NCBI GenBank assembly: GCA_045594565.1
Contig: JAZNYT010000021.1
Span: forward strand, 1-14,228
Direction of reading: 5' to 3'
From: RGIG6353 sp045594565
GTDB lineage: Bacteria > Bacillota > Clostridia > Oscillospirales > SIG627
DNA length: 14,228 bases
The notes below the pieces were generated by a model that saw only the letters and a program-made list of their open reading frames with translations, searched no databases and was not told the origin of the DNA. Made by a program: the position numbers and the translations under genes. The stretch's first letter is position 1. Every line of letters starts with the position of its first letter. Positions 1 through 6,546 of the stretch are shown here, piece by piece.

Positions 1-178
1 AGTTATAGAGGAAGAAAAAGAAAACGTTGACCACGCACTCACCTGTCAGGAAAAGGATTCGAGAATCGGCTTTGAGGCTTCTTCCGAATATTTCTTCGAT
101 GATAAAACGGCTGTATGGAAAAACACAGTAAACGAAGAATCCCTAAGGCTTCTTGACAAATATGCAGAAGAAAACTAA
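1..178 (+). CDS. C-terminal end of an unidentified protein (5' truncated by window)
   Basis: An open frame enters from the left edge in the second base and runs about 58 codons to a TAA at 176-178. The visible tail is acidic and contains DSRIGFEASSEYFF, then a stretch with WKNTVNEESLRLLDKY. The DSR-(L/I)-G-(W/F)-E pattern reminds me of C-termini of some large carbohydrate-related proteins of gut Clostridia, but this is weak memory and no domain can be named. An intrinsic terminator follows within a few bases, which supports a real gene end. Confidence 0.5.
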   Translation, partial: VIEEEKENVDHALTCQEKDSRIGFEASSEYFFDDKTAVWKNTVNEESLRLLDKYAEEN

Positions 179-182
179 AAAT

Positions 183-210
183 AAGTCACCTCTGACGAGG
201 TGACTTTTTT
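183..210. terminator. bidirectional intrinsic terminator
   Basis: A 10-bp perfect stem (183-192 with 197-206) closes a TGAC loop. It is followed by a T run on the plus strand and by a run of U on the minus-strand transcript (complement of the A run at 177-181). It lies between the ends of two convergent genes and can serve both. Confidence 0.88.
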
Positions 211-212
211 AG

Positions 213-1598
213 TTATCCATTTCCCGACTCACGCTTCTTTATTTCGCGGAATACAATAGATAAAAGGAATATACCGAGGATTGCGGCAAGTACATTTACG
301 CCCACGAAGTTTAGCCAGATACCGTCAAGGTCAAGTGTCCACAGTGCTCCGAGCATAAGGACGGGAAAAACGAGAGCCACCGACACCGACATAATGGTAG
401 CAAGAGCGGGCTTTTCCACAGCCGATAAAAAGCCTTGTGTTGTCATAACAAACCATCTGAAAAGATATGCAAAGGAGAAAAGTCTTATTGCTCCCCCCGA
501 TAGTTCAAGGAGAAGCGCGTCCTTGGAGTTTGCAAAAAGCGAGGCTATAACGTCGGGAAAGAAAAAGAGGAGCGAGGTTGACAGGAGTCCTATTGTCATT
601 GTACCAATGTACGTACATTTCAAAATACTTTTTACTCTGCCAAAGTTTTTAGCACCCCAGTTATATCCGATAGCAGGAGAAACCGAGTCGGACACGCCGT
701 AAAGGAGAGGCCAACAGAAATCGCTTGAATACATAAGCACCGCATACACCGCAACGGCGGTTGTACCTCCCCCGACACCCAGCACCTTTGCGCCGACGGT
801 CATAAGAGTTATATTCATAATGATAGACGTAACACGACCTGCTATATTGCTGAGGAATACAGGTGAGCCACAGGCGGTAATTTCTTTTATCATTCGTTTC
901 GTAAAGTGTGGCTTCACAAATCGGAGCAGTGCTTTTTTGAAAACAAATGGCATAGCACAAACAACGGAGCAGGAGGACATTGATATACAGCAGGCTACCG
1001 CAGAGCCTACAACGTCCATTTTGAAAACAAAAAGGAATACAAAGAGAAGAGCTATGGTGAGAAAATTGGATATTACGTTTATAAACATACTTGTTTTTAT
1101 ATAACCGCTTATCCTGAGGTAGTTATCCATAGCAAAGAAAATCGTTGTAAGAGGACTGCAAAGCGCATAGGTTCGAAGATACTTTACAGAGGTCTCAAGG
1201 AGCATATCGTCAGCACCCATCATAGCAGACAGGGGACGTGCGGCAAAGAACATTACAGCACCCATAACGAAGGAAACGAGGAAAATCAACACTACCGAGC
1301 TTGAAAAAACGTTGTTTGCTGTTTTGTAGTCCTTGCGACCCAGAGCTATCGATATTGGTACGGATGCGCCAACGCCTATAAGGTCGGCAAGAGAGAAGTT
1401 TATCATAACGAGGGGCATTGCGATATTAACTGCCGCAAATGCTTCCTCACCAAGCATGTGACCTATAAAGATTCCCTCGAATATACTGTACACAGACATT
1501 GCAAACATACTTATCATTCCAGGCATCGCTACTGTGAAAAAGAGCCGCCACGGATTCATCGTAGCGTACATTACTTCTGCTTTCGTACTCACTTTCAT
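213..1598 (-). CDS. MATE family multidrug/sodium efflux protein
   Basis: The product is a 461-residue, very hydrophobic protein with about twelve predicted membrane segments in two similar halves, the normal size for MATE exporters. The N-terminal half has the typical pattern PGMISMFAMSVYSIFEGIFIG followed by a second helix with NIAMPLVMI, and the second half repeats the MatE layout around residues 240-400. Such proteins sit in the cytoplasmic membrane and export cationic drugs or metabolites in exchange for Na+ or H+. The substrate cannot be read from sequence. It has its own consensus promoter and is monocistronic. One oddity is that GGAGG (1601-1605) lies only 2 bases before the ATG at 1598. 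The in-frame GTG at 1592 would have the normal 8-base spacing, so the protein may start two codons later. Confidence 0.92.
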   Translation of the reverse strand: MKVSTKAEVMYATMNPWRLFFTVAMPGMISMFAMSVYSIFEGIFIGHMLGEEAFAAVNIAMPLVMINFSLADLIGVGASVPISIALGRKDYKTANNVFSSSVVLIFLVSFVMGAVMFFAARPLSAMMGADDMLLETSVKYLRTYALCSPLTTIFFAMDNYLRISGYIKTSMFINVISNFLTIALLFVFLFVFKMDVVGSAVACCISMSSCSVVCAMPFVFKKALLRFVKPHFTKRMIKEITACGSPVFLSNIAGRVTSIIMNITLMTVGAKVLGVGGGTTAVAVYAVLMYSSDFCWPLLYGVSDSVSPAIGYNWGAKNFGRVKSILKCTYIGTMTIGLLSTSLLFFFPDVIASLFANSKDALLLELSGGAIRLFSFAYLFRWFVMTTQGFLSAVEKPALATIMSVSVALVFPVLMLGALWTLDLDGIWLNFVGVNVLAAILGIFLLSIVFREIKKRESGNG

Positions 1599-1628
1599 TC
1601 CCTCCTTTTCTCGAAATTCGCCTTATGC

Positions 1629-1657
1629 ATTATAGCACCCATTAAATTTTATGTCAA
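1629..1657 (-). promoter_or_regulatory. consensus sigma-A promoter of the MATE gene
   Basis: Read on the minus strand there is TTGACA (1657-1652), a 17-base spacer, then TATAAT (1634-1629), a perfect match to the housekeeping consensus. Transcription would begin about 25 bases before the start codon. No clear operator is visible inside it. Confidence 0.9.
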
Positions 1658-1684
1658 CTAAAAAAACAGAAACGCAAGAATTTA

Positions 1685-1710
1685 ACAAAAAGCGTATTTC
1701 CGCATAATAT
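1685..1710 (+). promoter_or_regulatory. possible sporulation sigma-K/E type promoter
   Basis: AC at 1685-1686 (context aACa) is followed by 16 bases and CATAATAT at 1703-1710. This fits the sigma-K pattern mACm-N16/17-CATAnnnT. No good sigma-A promoter is visible before this gene. The motif is short and could occur by chance, so the call leans on the suspected spore role of the downstream protein. Confidence 0.35.
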
Positions 1711-1744
1711 GTAATGACCGAATTATTTATAGGAGGAAAAATTA

Positions 1745-2545
1745 ATGACTCAAAACTCATCGGCAAATAACAACTGTCAGTGCCGCGACGACGTATGCTG
1801 CATTGACACTAACCGTATATATGACACCAGCCGCGCTCAGGATTGTATTGAAGGACTCAGGGTAGTTCTTACTCCCGAAGGAATGGCAAAGCTTGAAAGC
1901 TGCAGGTCTCCCCGTGCAAAAGAGGTTCGTGTAATATGGGCACAGATAAGCGCAGACGAGCTTCCCTTCAACTCTGGATATTATCAGGTAACGATTCGCT
2001 ACTATTTTTACGTAATTCTCACTTGTTGTGTTAACGGAGTCAGCGAGGACATTGAAGGCCTTGCCATCAGCGAGAAAACGGTCGTTCTCTACGGCGGCGA
2101 AGGCAACGTAAGCGTCTTTAAGTCGGACACTAACTCCGACCCCTGCTTTACTCCAACCCTTTCGGGTGCTATTCCCACCTCGAACAGTCCCAAGGTTGTG
2201 GTAGAGGTTGCGACTCCCGTGCCTCTCGGTGTAAACGTTATAGAAAGCTGTAACGGCATTCCCACACCTCCCGAATATGACAATATTCCCGAGCAGATAT
2301 CGAATCTTTTCGAGGGCGGTCTCGTTACGGGATGCACAAACATCGCAGTATGTCTCACCATCGGTATTTTTGCACTCATCAGAATTGAACGTCCGTCACA
2401 ACTCATAATCCCTGCCTGTGACTACTGTATCCCCGATGCTGACAAGACACCCGTATCGGTTACCGACCCCTGCTCTATGTTCTGCTCCACACCCTTCCCT
2501 ATCGAAGAATTCTACCCCAGCACCTGCGCTCAAAACAGAAGCTGA
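1745..2545 (+). CDS. cysteine-rich conserved clostridial protein, possibly spore-associated
   Basis: The product has 266 residues, 17 of them cysteine (about 6%). It begins with a cysteine cluster (CQCRDDVCCIDTNRIYD) and ends with another (ACDYC, DPCSMFCSTPFPIEEFYP). I recognise the pattern C-I-D-T-x-R-I-Y-D near the N-terminus, a central beta-rich part with the LYGGEGNV motif, and a PCxxF...FP-x-E-x-F-P tail as a family common in Ruminococcaceae and related spore formers. The molecular function is unknown to me. The middle part (residues 60-130) has alternating hydrophobic strands. There is no signal peptide. AGGAGG at 1731-1736, 8 bases before the ATG, fixes the start. Dense cysteines in a protein of a strict anaerobe suggest metal binding or a cross-linked spore layer, and a sigma-K-like motif upstream agrees. 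This remains inference. Confidence 0.8.
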   Translation: MTQNSSANNNCQCRDDVCCIDTNRIYDTSRAQDCIEGLRVVLTPEGMAKLESCRSPRAKEVRVIWAQISADELPFNSGYYQVTIRYYFYVILTCCVNGVSEDIEGLAISEKTVVLYGGEGNVSVFKSDTNSDPCFTPTLSGAIPTSNSPKVVVEVATPVPLGVNVIESCNGIPTPPEYDNIPEQISNLFEGGLVTGCTNIAVCLTIGIFALIRIERPSQLIIPACDYCIPDADKTPVSVTDPCSMFCSTPFPIEEFYPSTCAQNRS

Positions 2546-2564
2546 AAAAAGTTTTAAAAAGGGG

Positions 2565-2593
2565 TTGACATTTTCGCCGTTTTATGATATTAT
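2565..2593 (+). promoter_or_regulatory. sigma-A promoter of the tRNA-Val gene
   Basis: TTGACA at 2565-2570, a 17-base spacer, and TATTAT at 2588-2593. Transcription would start near 2600, a few bases before the mature tRNA 5' end, so the primary transcript has almost no leader. Confidence 0.85.
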
Positions 2594-2603
2594 AAACGGC
2601 GTC

Positions 2604-2679
2604 GGGGGTTTAGCTCAGCTGGGAGAGCATCTGCCTTACAAGCAGAGGGTCACAGGTTCGAGCCCTGTAGGCCCCACCA
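2604..2679 (+). tRNA. tRNA-Val (anticodon UAC)
   Basis: A full cloverleaf is visible. The D stem is GCTC/GAGC, the anticodon stem is TCTGC/GCAGA with loop CTTACAA (anticodon TAC at 2637-2639), the T stem is ACAGG/CCTGT with loop TTCGAGC, the discriminator is A, and CCA is encoded at 2677-2679. The acceptor stem is imperfect: position 5 (G2608) faces G2671, and the next pair is a T-G wobble. The tRNA is a single-gene unit with its own promoter and terminator. It lies 58 bases after the stop of the cysteine-rich gene. Confidence 0.95.
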
Positions 2680-2683
2680 AAAA

Positions 2684-2713
2684 AGAACGAAGTAATAACT
2701 TCGTTCTTTTTTT
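2684..2713 (+). terminator. intrinsic terminator of the tRNA-Val unit
   Basis: A 10-bp perfect stem (2684-2693 with 2698-2707, loop AATA) is followed directly by six more T residues. It starts four bases after the encoded CCA. Confidence 0.92.
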
Positions 2714-2732
2714 ATTCAACCCGACAGGCTTG

Positions 2733-2868
2733 GTATATCATCAGCACGATAGTGCTGTATCTCATCACACCGTAAGGTGTGTATATCTGTCGGCTTGATG
2801 ATATACAAAACTTCGTTTTGATGATATGCAATTCCTTCGGAATTGATGATATACAAGGCTACACCTTG
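2733..2868. repeat. array of five small hairpins joined by GATGATATAC-type linkers
   Basis: Five short hairpins follow each other: 2742-2757 (loop GATA), 2766-2781 (loop GTAA), 2806-2820 (loop TTC), 2829-2845 (loop TTC) and 2854-2868 (loop CTACA). The stems are 5 to 7 bp and differ in sequence, but all open with CA and close with TG. The linkers are copies of GATGATAT(A/G) on the right and its reverse complement TATATCATC on the left. GTATATCATC at 2733-2742 can also pair with GATGATATAC at 2797-2806 to enclose the first two hairpins. The conserved linkers with compensated, variable stems suggest a structured interspersed repeat. I recall similar elements in several Ruminococcaceae genomes but cannot name the family. 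It follows a tRNA terminator and precedes a gene of atypical composition. Confidence 0.75.
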
Positions 2869-2894
2869 ATTTATTTAGAAATGTATAGTACAAT
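2866..2894 (+). promoter_or_regulatory. putative promoter of the methyltransferase gene
   Basis: TTGATT at 2866-2871, a 17-base spacer, and TACAAT at 2889-2894. The -35 box begins inside the last hairpin of the repeat array, so the repeat seems to supply part of the promoter. Confidence 0.6.
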
Positions 2895-2933
2895 AATCTC
2901 AACGATAAATAAGAATTTGGAGGTATGTGCAAT

Positions 2934-3557
2934 ATGGACGTAATCAATCATTACGATTTATTGATTGATGAAGATAACGACCCTTTTCGTGACCCTCCTA
3001 TGTTGCAAGAATATATGTCCCAGTGGGATGGCGAACGATTTATAGAAGCATTGGAACTTACCAATGACAAAAAGGTTCTTGAGATTGGCATTGGCACGGG
3101 AAGAATCGCTGTTAAGGTTGCACCGTTCTGCATGACCCTCACAGGTATAGATATTTCTCCAAAAACCATTGAACGGGCAAAAGAAAACTTAAAAGAGTAT
3201 AAAAACATTTCTTTTATATGTGATGATTTCAGTGATTATCAATTTACTGGAACATTCGATGTTATATATTCATCCCTTACTATGATTCATTTTAGAGACA
3301 AAAAGCAGGTTATTGCTAAAATTGATACATTGTTGAACAAAGATGGCATTTTTTGCTTGTCCATAGACAAGAATCAAAGCGAATATATTGATATGGGAAC
3401 TCGCAAGGTAAGGATATATCCTGATACACTTGACAATACGAAGTCGCTTATAAAGGCAACCTCAATGGCTGTTGCAACGGTATTTGAAACCGATAATGCA
3501 TACGTCATCGTAAGTAAAAAATATCAAACCAATCCAAATTCATCGAACGTATCGTAA
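2934..3557 (+). CDS. class I SAM-dependent methyltransferase
   Basis: The product is a 207-residue single-domain protein of the Rossmann-fold methyltransferase class. The SAM-binding motif I is VLEIGIGTGR at residues 48-57. The acidic residue that holds the ribose is in GIDIS (Asp73). A motif II region GTFDVIYSSLTMIHF lies near 106-120. It would transfer a methyl group from SAM to an unknown small molecule or protein in the cytoplasm. The start is placed at ATG 2934, 10 bases after GGAGG (2919-2923). The ATG at 2925 lies only one base after that site and is unlikely. Codon choice is richer in A/T at third positions than in the neighbouring genes. With the repeat array upstream and an inverted repeat downstream, this suggests an acquired gene. 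The substrate is not identifiable. Confidence 0.88.
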   Translation: MDVINHYDLLIDEDNDPFRDPPMLQEYMSQWDGERFIEALELTNDKKVLEIGIGTGRIAVKVAPFCMTLTGIDISPKTIERAKENLKEYKNISFICDDFSDYQFTGTFDVIYSSLTMIHFRDKKQVIAKIDTLLNKDGIFCLSIDKNQSEYIDMGTRKVRIYPDTLDNTKSLIKATSMAVATVFETDNAYVIVSKKYQTNPNSSNVS

Positions 3558-3701
3558 ATCATTCACTTTTTACCTACTCTACGCACCGTTTGCACTATCT
3601 TTCGCTAAAACAAAACCGATTCCGCTAAAAAACGAAGTCAGTATCTTGCTTAAAGCTTAATATTCACCATATGGGTTCTTTTTGTGCTGCCCGTACAAAT
3701 G
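3558..3701. other. non-coding stretch after the methyltransferase, nothing recognised
   Basis: There is no credible reading frame and no clear terminator with a T run here. The stretch is A/T-rich, with scattered short repeats of a CGCTAAAA-like word near 3603-3633. The gap between genes continues to 3884, and its right part holds the inverted repeat and the promoter listed separately. Confidence 0.5.
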
Positions 3702-3746
3702 TGATATGCCCCAAAAAAAGTTAGACACTTTTTTGGGGGCATATCA
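3702..3746. repeat. 20-bp inverted repeat with 5-base centre, possible IS-end remnant or terminator
   Basis: TGATATGCCCC followed by seven A and GT (3702-3721) is mirrored by 3727-3746 with a single mismatch around the centre TAGAC. Read outward from the centre on the minus strand, the sequence begins TGTCTAACTTTTTT, which resembles ends of IS3-group elements. No transposase is present. The same structure would form a long hairpin in RNA, followed after about 17 bases by a T-rich run, so a terminator role for the methyltransferase is also possible. Confidence 0.65.
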
Positions 3747-3810
3747 ATTTAAGGTGTTCTTTTTTTGATTTTTTATTTATGTCATATTTTTAAAAATTTT
3801 AAAAAAGCTC

Positions 3811-3841
3811 TTGCATCGCACCTTAGGGTACGGTGTATAAT
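3811..3841 (+). promoter_or_regulatory. MerR-type promoter with 19-bp spacer and internal dyad operator
   Basis: TTGCAT at 3811-3816 and TATAAT at 3836-3841 are separated by 19 bases instead of 17. The spacer holds an imperfect 17-bp palindrome at 3819-3835 of form CACCnTAnnnTAnGGTG. An over-long spacer filled by a dyad is the mark of promoters activated by MerR-family regulators, which twist the DNA to realign the two boxes. No MerR gene lies in the window. Confidence 0.65.
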
Positions 3842-3884
3842 TGTTTTGCCATAAAATATAATCTTTTAAAAAAGGAGAAAAAAT

Positions 3885-4751
3885 ATGAAAAAAATCATAG
3901 CACTTTTACTCGCATTATCCGCTATTTTCACCATGGCTATTATGACTTCATGTGAAAAGGAAGAGCCCGAAGCAGAGCCTCAGGCAAATGAAGAGGTGAC
4001 AACTACACCCGACGCTTCCGAAAAGGCAGAAGCAGGCGAAAAGGCAGAAGAACCCAAAGCAGAAGAACCTGTAAAGGAACTCAGCCTCTACGAAAAGGTT
4101 AGCGGCGCTATCAAGAACACTCTCGCTTCCACGTCTTTCGAAGCAAAGGTTGAGTCTAAAACCGAATCCGACATTATGGGCAATAAGTCCTCTGCATCAA
4201 AGGATTTAACAGTTAAAACTGCGGGTGCAAACATCAGCGTTGTAGGTACAAAGAACGAATATGACTACAATTCCGAAGTTAACTACTACTACGACGGTAG
4301 CTGGATGTACTTCGATATGTACGGTGACAAATATAAGAGACAGGCTCCTCTTGAAGAGTTCAGCGCAGAAGCGGGCGGTGTTGCAGGTGCAATCGTTGAG
4401 ATTCCCGAAGCAGCTTTCGCAAACGCATCAGACAATAACGGTGTAATCGAGATTCCTCTTGACGAAGCAACTGTTGAGACTCTTTACAACTCCACTATTG
4501 TTGCACTCGTTCAGGATATCGTTGGTCAGGACCTTAACCAGACAACAACAAAGGACGCAAAGATTTCTCTTACAATAAGCGACGGATACATAGCAGACTA
4601 TAATCTCAGCCTTATGACAGAAATCGTTGTAGGTAATGACAGAGCGGCATACACCTTTAATCAGTCTATCAAGCTTTCAAACTATGGACAGATTGCTGCA
4701 ATCGAATTCCCTGCAGGATATCAGAACTTCTCCGAGCTTGATTGGGGCTAA
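3885..4751 (+). CDS. secreted lipoprotein of unknown function
   Basis: The product has 288 residues. A signal peptide (MKK, then a hydrophobic run to residue 20) ends in a lipobox with Cys23 (IMTSC), so the mature protein should be attached by lipid to the outer face of the membrane. Residues 24-65 are a Glu/Ala/Pro/Lys linker with repeated KAE-type units, and the rest is a folded domain with regular beta strands and Tyr-rich turns (YYYDGSWMYFD near 133-143). The layout resembles small clostridial lipoproteins with LppX/LolA-like curved-sheet domains, but I cannot assign a family. GGAG at 3874-3877 precedes the ATG by 7 bases. The gene is single, between a MerR-type promoter and a strong terminator, which suggests expression in response to a small molecule or stress. 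Confidence 0.88.
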   Translation: MKKIIALLLALSAIFTMAIMTSCEKEEPEAEPQANEEVTTTPDASEKAEAGEKAEEPKAEEPVKELSLYEKVSGAIKNTLASTSFEAKVESKTESDIMGNKSSASKDLTVKTAGANISVVGTKNEYDYNSEVNYYYDGSWMYFDMYGDKYKRQAPLEEFSAEAGGVAGAIVEIPEAAFANASDNNGVIEIPLDEATVETLYNSTIVALVQDIVGQDLNQTTTKDAKISLTISDGYIADYNLSLMTEIVVGNDRAAYTFNQSIKLSNYGQIAAIEFPAGYQNFSELDWG

Positions 4752-4767
4752 TAAACAAAACAAAAAT

Positions 4768-4804
4768 ACAACCGCTTCGGTAAAACCGAAGCGGTTGTTT
4801 TTTT
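4768..4804. terminator. strong intrinsic terminator between convergent genes
   Basis: A 13-bp perfect stem (4768-4780 with 4786-4798) around loop TAAAA is followed by T residues to 4804. A-rich sequence on the left side gives a U-rich tail for the leftward transcript as well, so it can end both the lipoprotein and the isomerase operon. Confidence 0.93.
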
Positions 4805-4812
4805 ATATTACC

Positions 4813-5661
4813 TTATATTATTTTTTTGAGGAAATCAAGTCCTGCTTCAAGGGCAGGGATGTTTTCTTCCATTCCTTCAAATTCGATAGAAACGTATCCG
4901 TCGTAGCCCGCGCGCTTGAGAGCGGTGATACAGTTTCTTACGGGGACAACGCCGTGACCGATAACCGTACCTCTTATGTGGTTACCACCGACGGTGGTGA
5001 AAAATCCCTTGGGACAAGGATTGCTTCCGTCCTTGAAAAGAAAGTCCTTTGCATGAACGTGGAAGGTATAAGGAGCGGCGATTCCTACTGCGATAACGGG
5101 GTCTGCATCTGCGCAAAGGAAGTTTCCTATATCGCAAAGCCAACCGTAGTTGGGATGATTTACTGCACGGATAACCGCTTCAACTCTATCGGGTGCCTGG
5201 AATATGTAGCCGTGGTTTTCGCTACAGGTCTTAACGCCCTTTTCTGCCGCATATTCGGTAATTTCTCTGATTCTGGGTGCCATTTCATCAATAGCTGTAT
5301 GCCAGGTGTAAAGAGGCTCTTTTTTGAGTCCGTAGCAAATATCGTGGCGCATAGAGGGTGAACCAAGAGCGGCTGCTACATCAATATTGAGCTTTATTCT
5401 CTTCATTTCTTCGTCAATATCATCTGCAAGGAAGTTTGCACCGATAGCACAGTTGATAATTTCAATACCAATGTTTGCACAATGCTCCTTTACTCTCTTT
5501 GCAAGCTCGATGGGGTCCTCTTCGTTTGCAAATTTTGTAAAATCCGAAAATTCAATACCCTCAAATCCGAGCTCCTTCGCCTTGTCGCAAACTGCAAATA
5601 TGTCGCAGCCTGTCTTTGAAATATACTTTGAAAAGCTATAGCTTGATACTCCTATTTTCAT
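4813..5661 (-). CDS. TIM-barrel sugar (phosphate) isomerase/epimerase
   Basis: The product is a 282-residue protein of the xylose isomerase-like TIM-barrel (AP endonuclease 2) family. It starts MKIGVSSYSF with strand 1 of the barrel, and the usual phrase LGFEGIEF follows helix 1. The expected metal-binding residues are present in order: Glu148 (TCSENHG), Asp177 (LCDIGN), His203 (FHVHAKDF) and Glu260 (VSIEFEG). Members interconvert sugars, inositols or sugar acids in the cytoplasm, and the exact substrate cannot be read. GGAGG at 5671-5675, 9 bases before the ATG, fixes the start. It lies 15 bases after the AraC regulator stop on the same strand and is surely co-transcribed. The divergent GH4/esterase genes suggest it handles a sugar released by them. 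Confidence 0.88.
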   Translation of the reverse strand: MKIGVSSYSFSKYISKTGCDIFAVCDKAKELGFEGIEFSDFTKFANEEDPIELAKRVKEHCANIGIEIINCAIGANFLADDIDEEMKRIKLNIDVAAALGSPSMRHDICYGLKKEPLYTWHTAIDEMAPRIREITEYAAEKGVKTCSENHGYIFQAPDRVEAVIRAVNHPNYGWLCDIGNFLCADADPVIAVGIAAPYTFHVHAKDFLFKDGSNPCPKGFFTTVGGNHIRGTVIGHGVVPVRNCITALKRAGYDGYVSIEFEGMEENIPALEAGLDFLKKII

Positions 5662-5676
5662 AAAAAACTTCCTCCG

Positions 5677-6495
5677 TTAATTTGTTTTTTTCATTCTATC
5701 ACACATAGATTCTTTTTTCAAGTTTTTTCTAAAACTTAAAGGCGACATTCCATAAGTTTTTTTGAATTTATCCGAAAAATAGTTACTGTCGTTAAATCCG
5801 CAAAGGAAGGCTACCTCGGACACACTCATAACCTTATGAGTTTTTAAAAGCTCCTCTGCCTTCTTAAGCCTTAAAAGAGTAACGTATTCATTAAATCCAA
5901 ATCCCGTTTCGCGTTTGAAGGTGCGGGATAAATGCTCGGGACTTACAGAAAGGTGCTTTGATGCATCTGTAAGGGTCATAGGTGAGGTGTAATTCTTTAG
6001 TATAAAATTAACAGCCGATTCCACAAAGGAGTTTTCTTTCTCGTTATTTTCGGCAGTGCTTCCGTTTCTCATCATAAGGATAAAAAGCTCATTCACAATC
6101 CCCTTTACCGAGTCGTTGGTATAAAAATCCGGATTCTCCGTCTCCGTCCTTATTCTGTCGAAAAGCTCCTTTATCTTCTTTTGGGTTTCCTTATTACGAT
6201 ATAAAAAGTGCATTTCCGAAAGCTTTTCCGCAATAGTTGGAGATAGAAGCTTTCTGTCAAAATATATAAGACTTCTGGAATAAGGGGCAAAATAGGTGGT
6301 TCTGTGTATAACGTTTTCGGGAATTACTATAACATCGCCCGAAACCGCCTTGTATGTTTTGTCCCCTACAAAATAGTTGCATTCTCCCTTTTCAAGATAA
6401 TAGACCTCTACACTGTCATGGTAATGATTCTTTGGCATAGAAACAAAGCCCTTCTCCATACCGTGATACTCGTAAGAAAGGTATTCTCCTGACAT
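5677..6495 (-). CDS. AraC-family transcriptional regulator with N-terminal cupin
   Basis: The product has 272 residues. The N-terminal part (about 1-90) is a cupin-type ligand pocket with HYHDSVEVYYLEKGE and the later PENVIHR. The C-terminal part (about 170-265) is the AraC DNA-binding domain with two helix-turn-helix units, the second carrying the family signature VAFLCGFNDSNYFSDKFKK and ending in GMSPLSFR. The ATG at 6495 is chosen because AAAGGCGGTGA precedes it. A longer in-frame start (TTG at 6546) would lie inside the -35 box and is excluded. It is the first gene of a leftward operon with the isomerase and is divergent from the GH4 operon, the usual arrangement for a local regulator that responds to the sugar substrate. 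Confidence 0.92.
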   Translation of the reverse strand: MSGEYLSYEYHGMEKGFVSMPKNHYHDSVEVYYLEKGECNYFVGDKTYKAVSGDVIVIPENVIHRTTYFAPYSRSLIYFDRKLLSPTIAEKLSEMHFLYRNKETQKKIKELFDRIRTETENPDFYTNDSVKGIVNELFILMMRNGSTAENNEKENSFVESAVNFILKNYTSPMTLTDASKHLSVSPEHLSRTFKRETGFGFNEYVTLLRLKKAEELLKTHKVMSVSEVAFLCGFNDSNYFSDKFKKTYGMSPLSFRKNLKKESMCDRMKKTN

Positions 6496-6517
6496 TCCTT
6501 CACCGCCTTTCGTATTT

Positions 6518-6546
6518 AATATATCACAATGTATCAAAAAAATCAA
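6518..6546 (-). promoter_or_regulatory. promoter of the AraC-isomerase operon
   Basis: On the minus strand there is TTGATT (6546-6541), a 17-base spacer, and TATATT (6523-6518) preceded by TGA, an extended -10 element. Transcription would begin near 6511, about 16 bases before the chosen ATG. Confidence 0.75.

Noticed and set aside
2418..2798. Plus-strand open frame spanning the cysteine-rich gene end and the tRNA
   Set aside because: It runs through the tRNA and two transcription signals, so it is a chance frame.
2733..2868. CRISPR-like array
   Set aside because: The regular units are about 9-10 bases, far shorter than CRISPR repeats, and the variable parts are self-paired hairpins; no cas genes are present.
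2765..2947. Minus-strand open frame with repeated VYHQ units
   Set aside because: The repeats come from translation of the GATGATATAC linkers in the hairpin array; no start signal is present.
4636..5361. Plus-strand open frame across the lipoprotein end and the isomerase gene
   Set aside because: It crosses a strong terminator and lies opposite a gene with intact catalytic residues; it has no ribosome binding site and no recognisable domain.
6496..6546. N-terminal extension of the AraC regulator from a TTG codon
   Set aside because: The TTG lies in the -35 box of the gene's own promoter; ATG 6495 has a plausible ribosome binding site.
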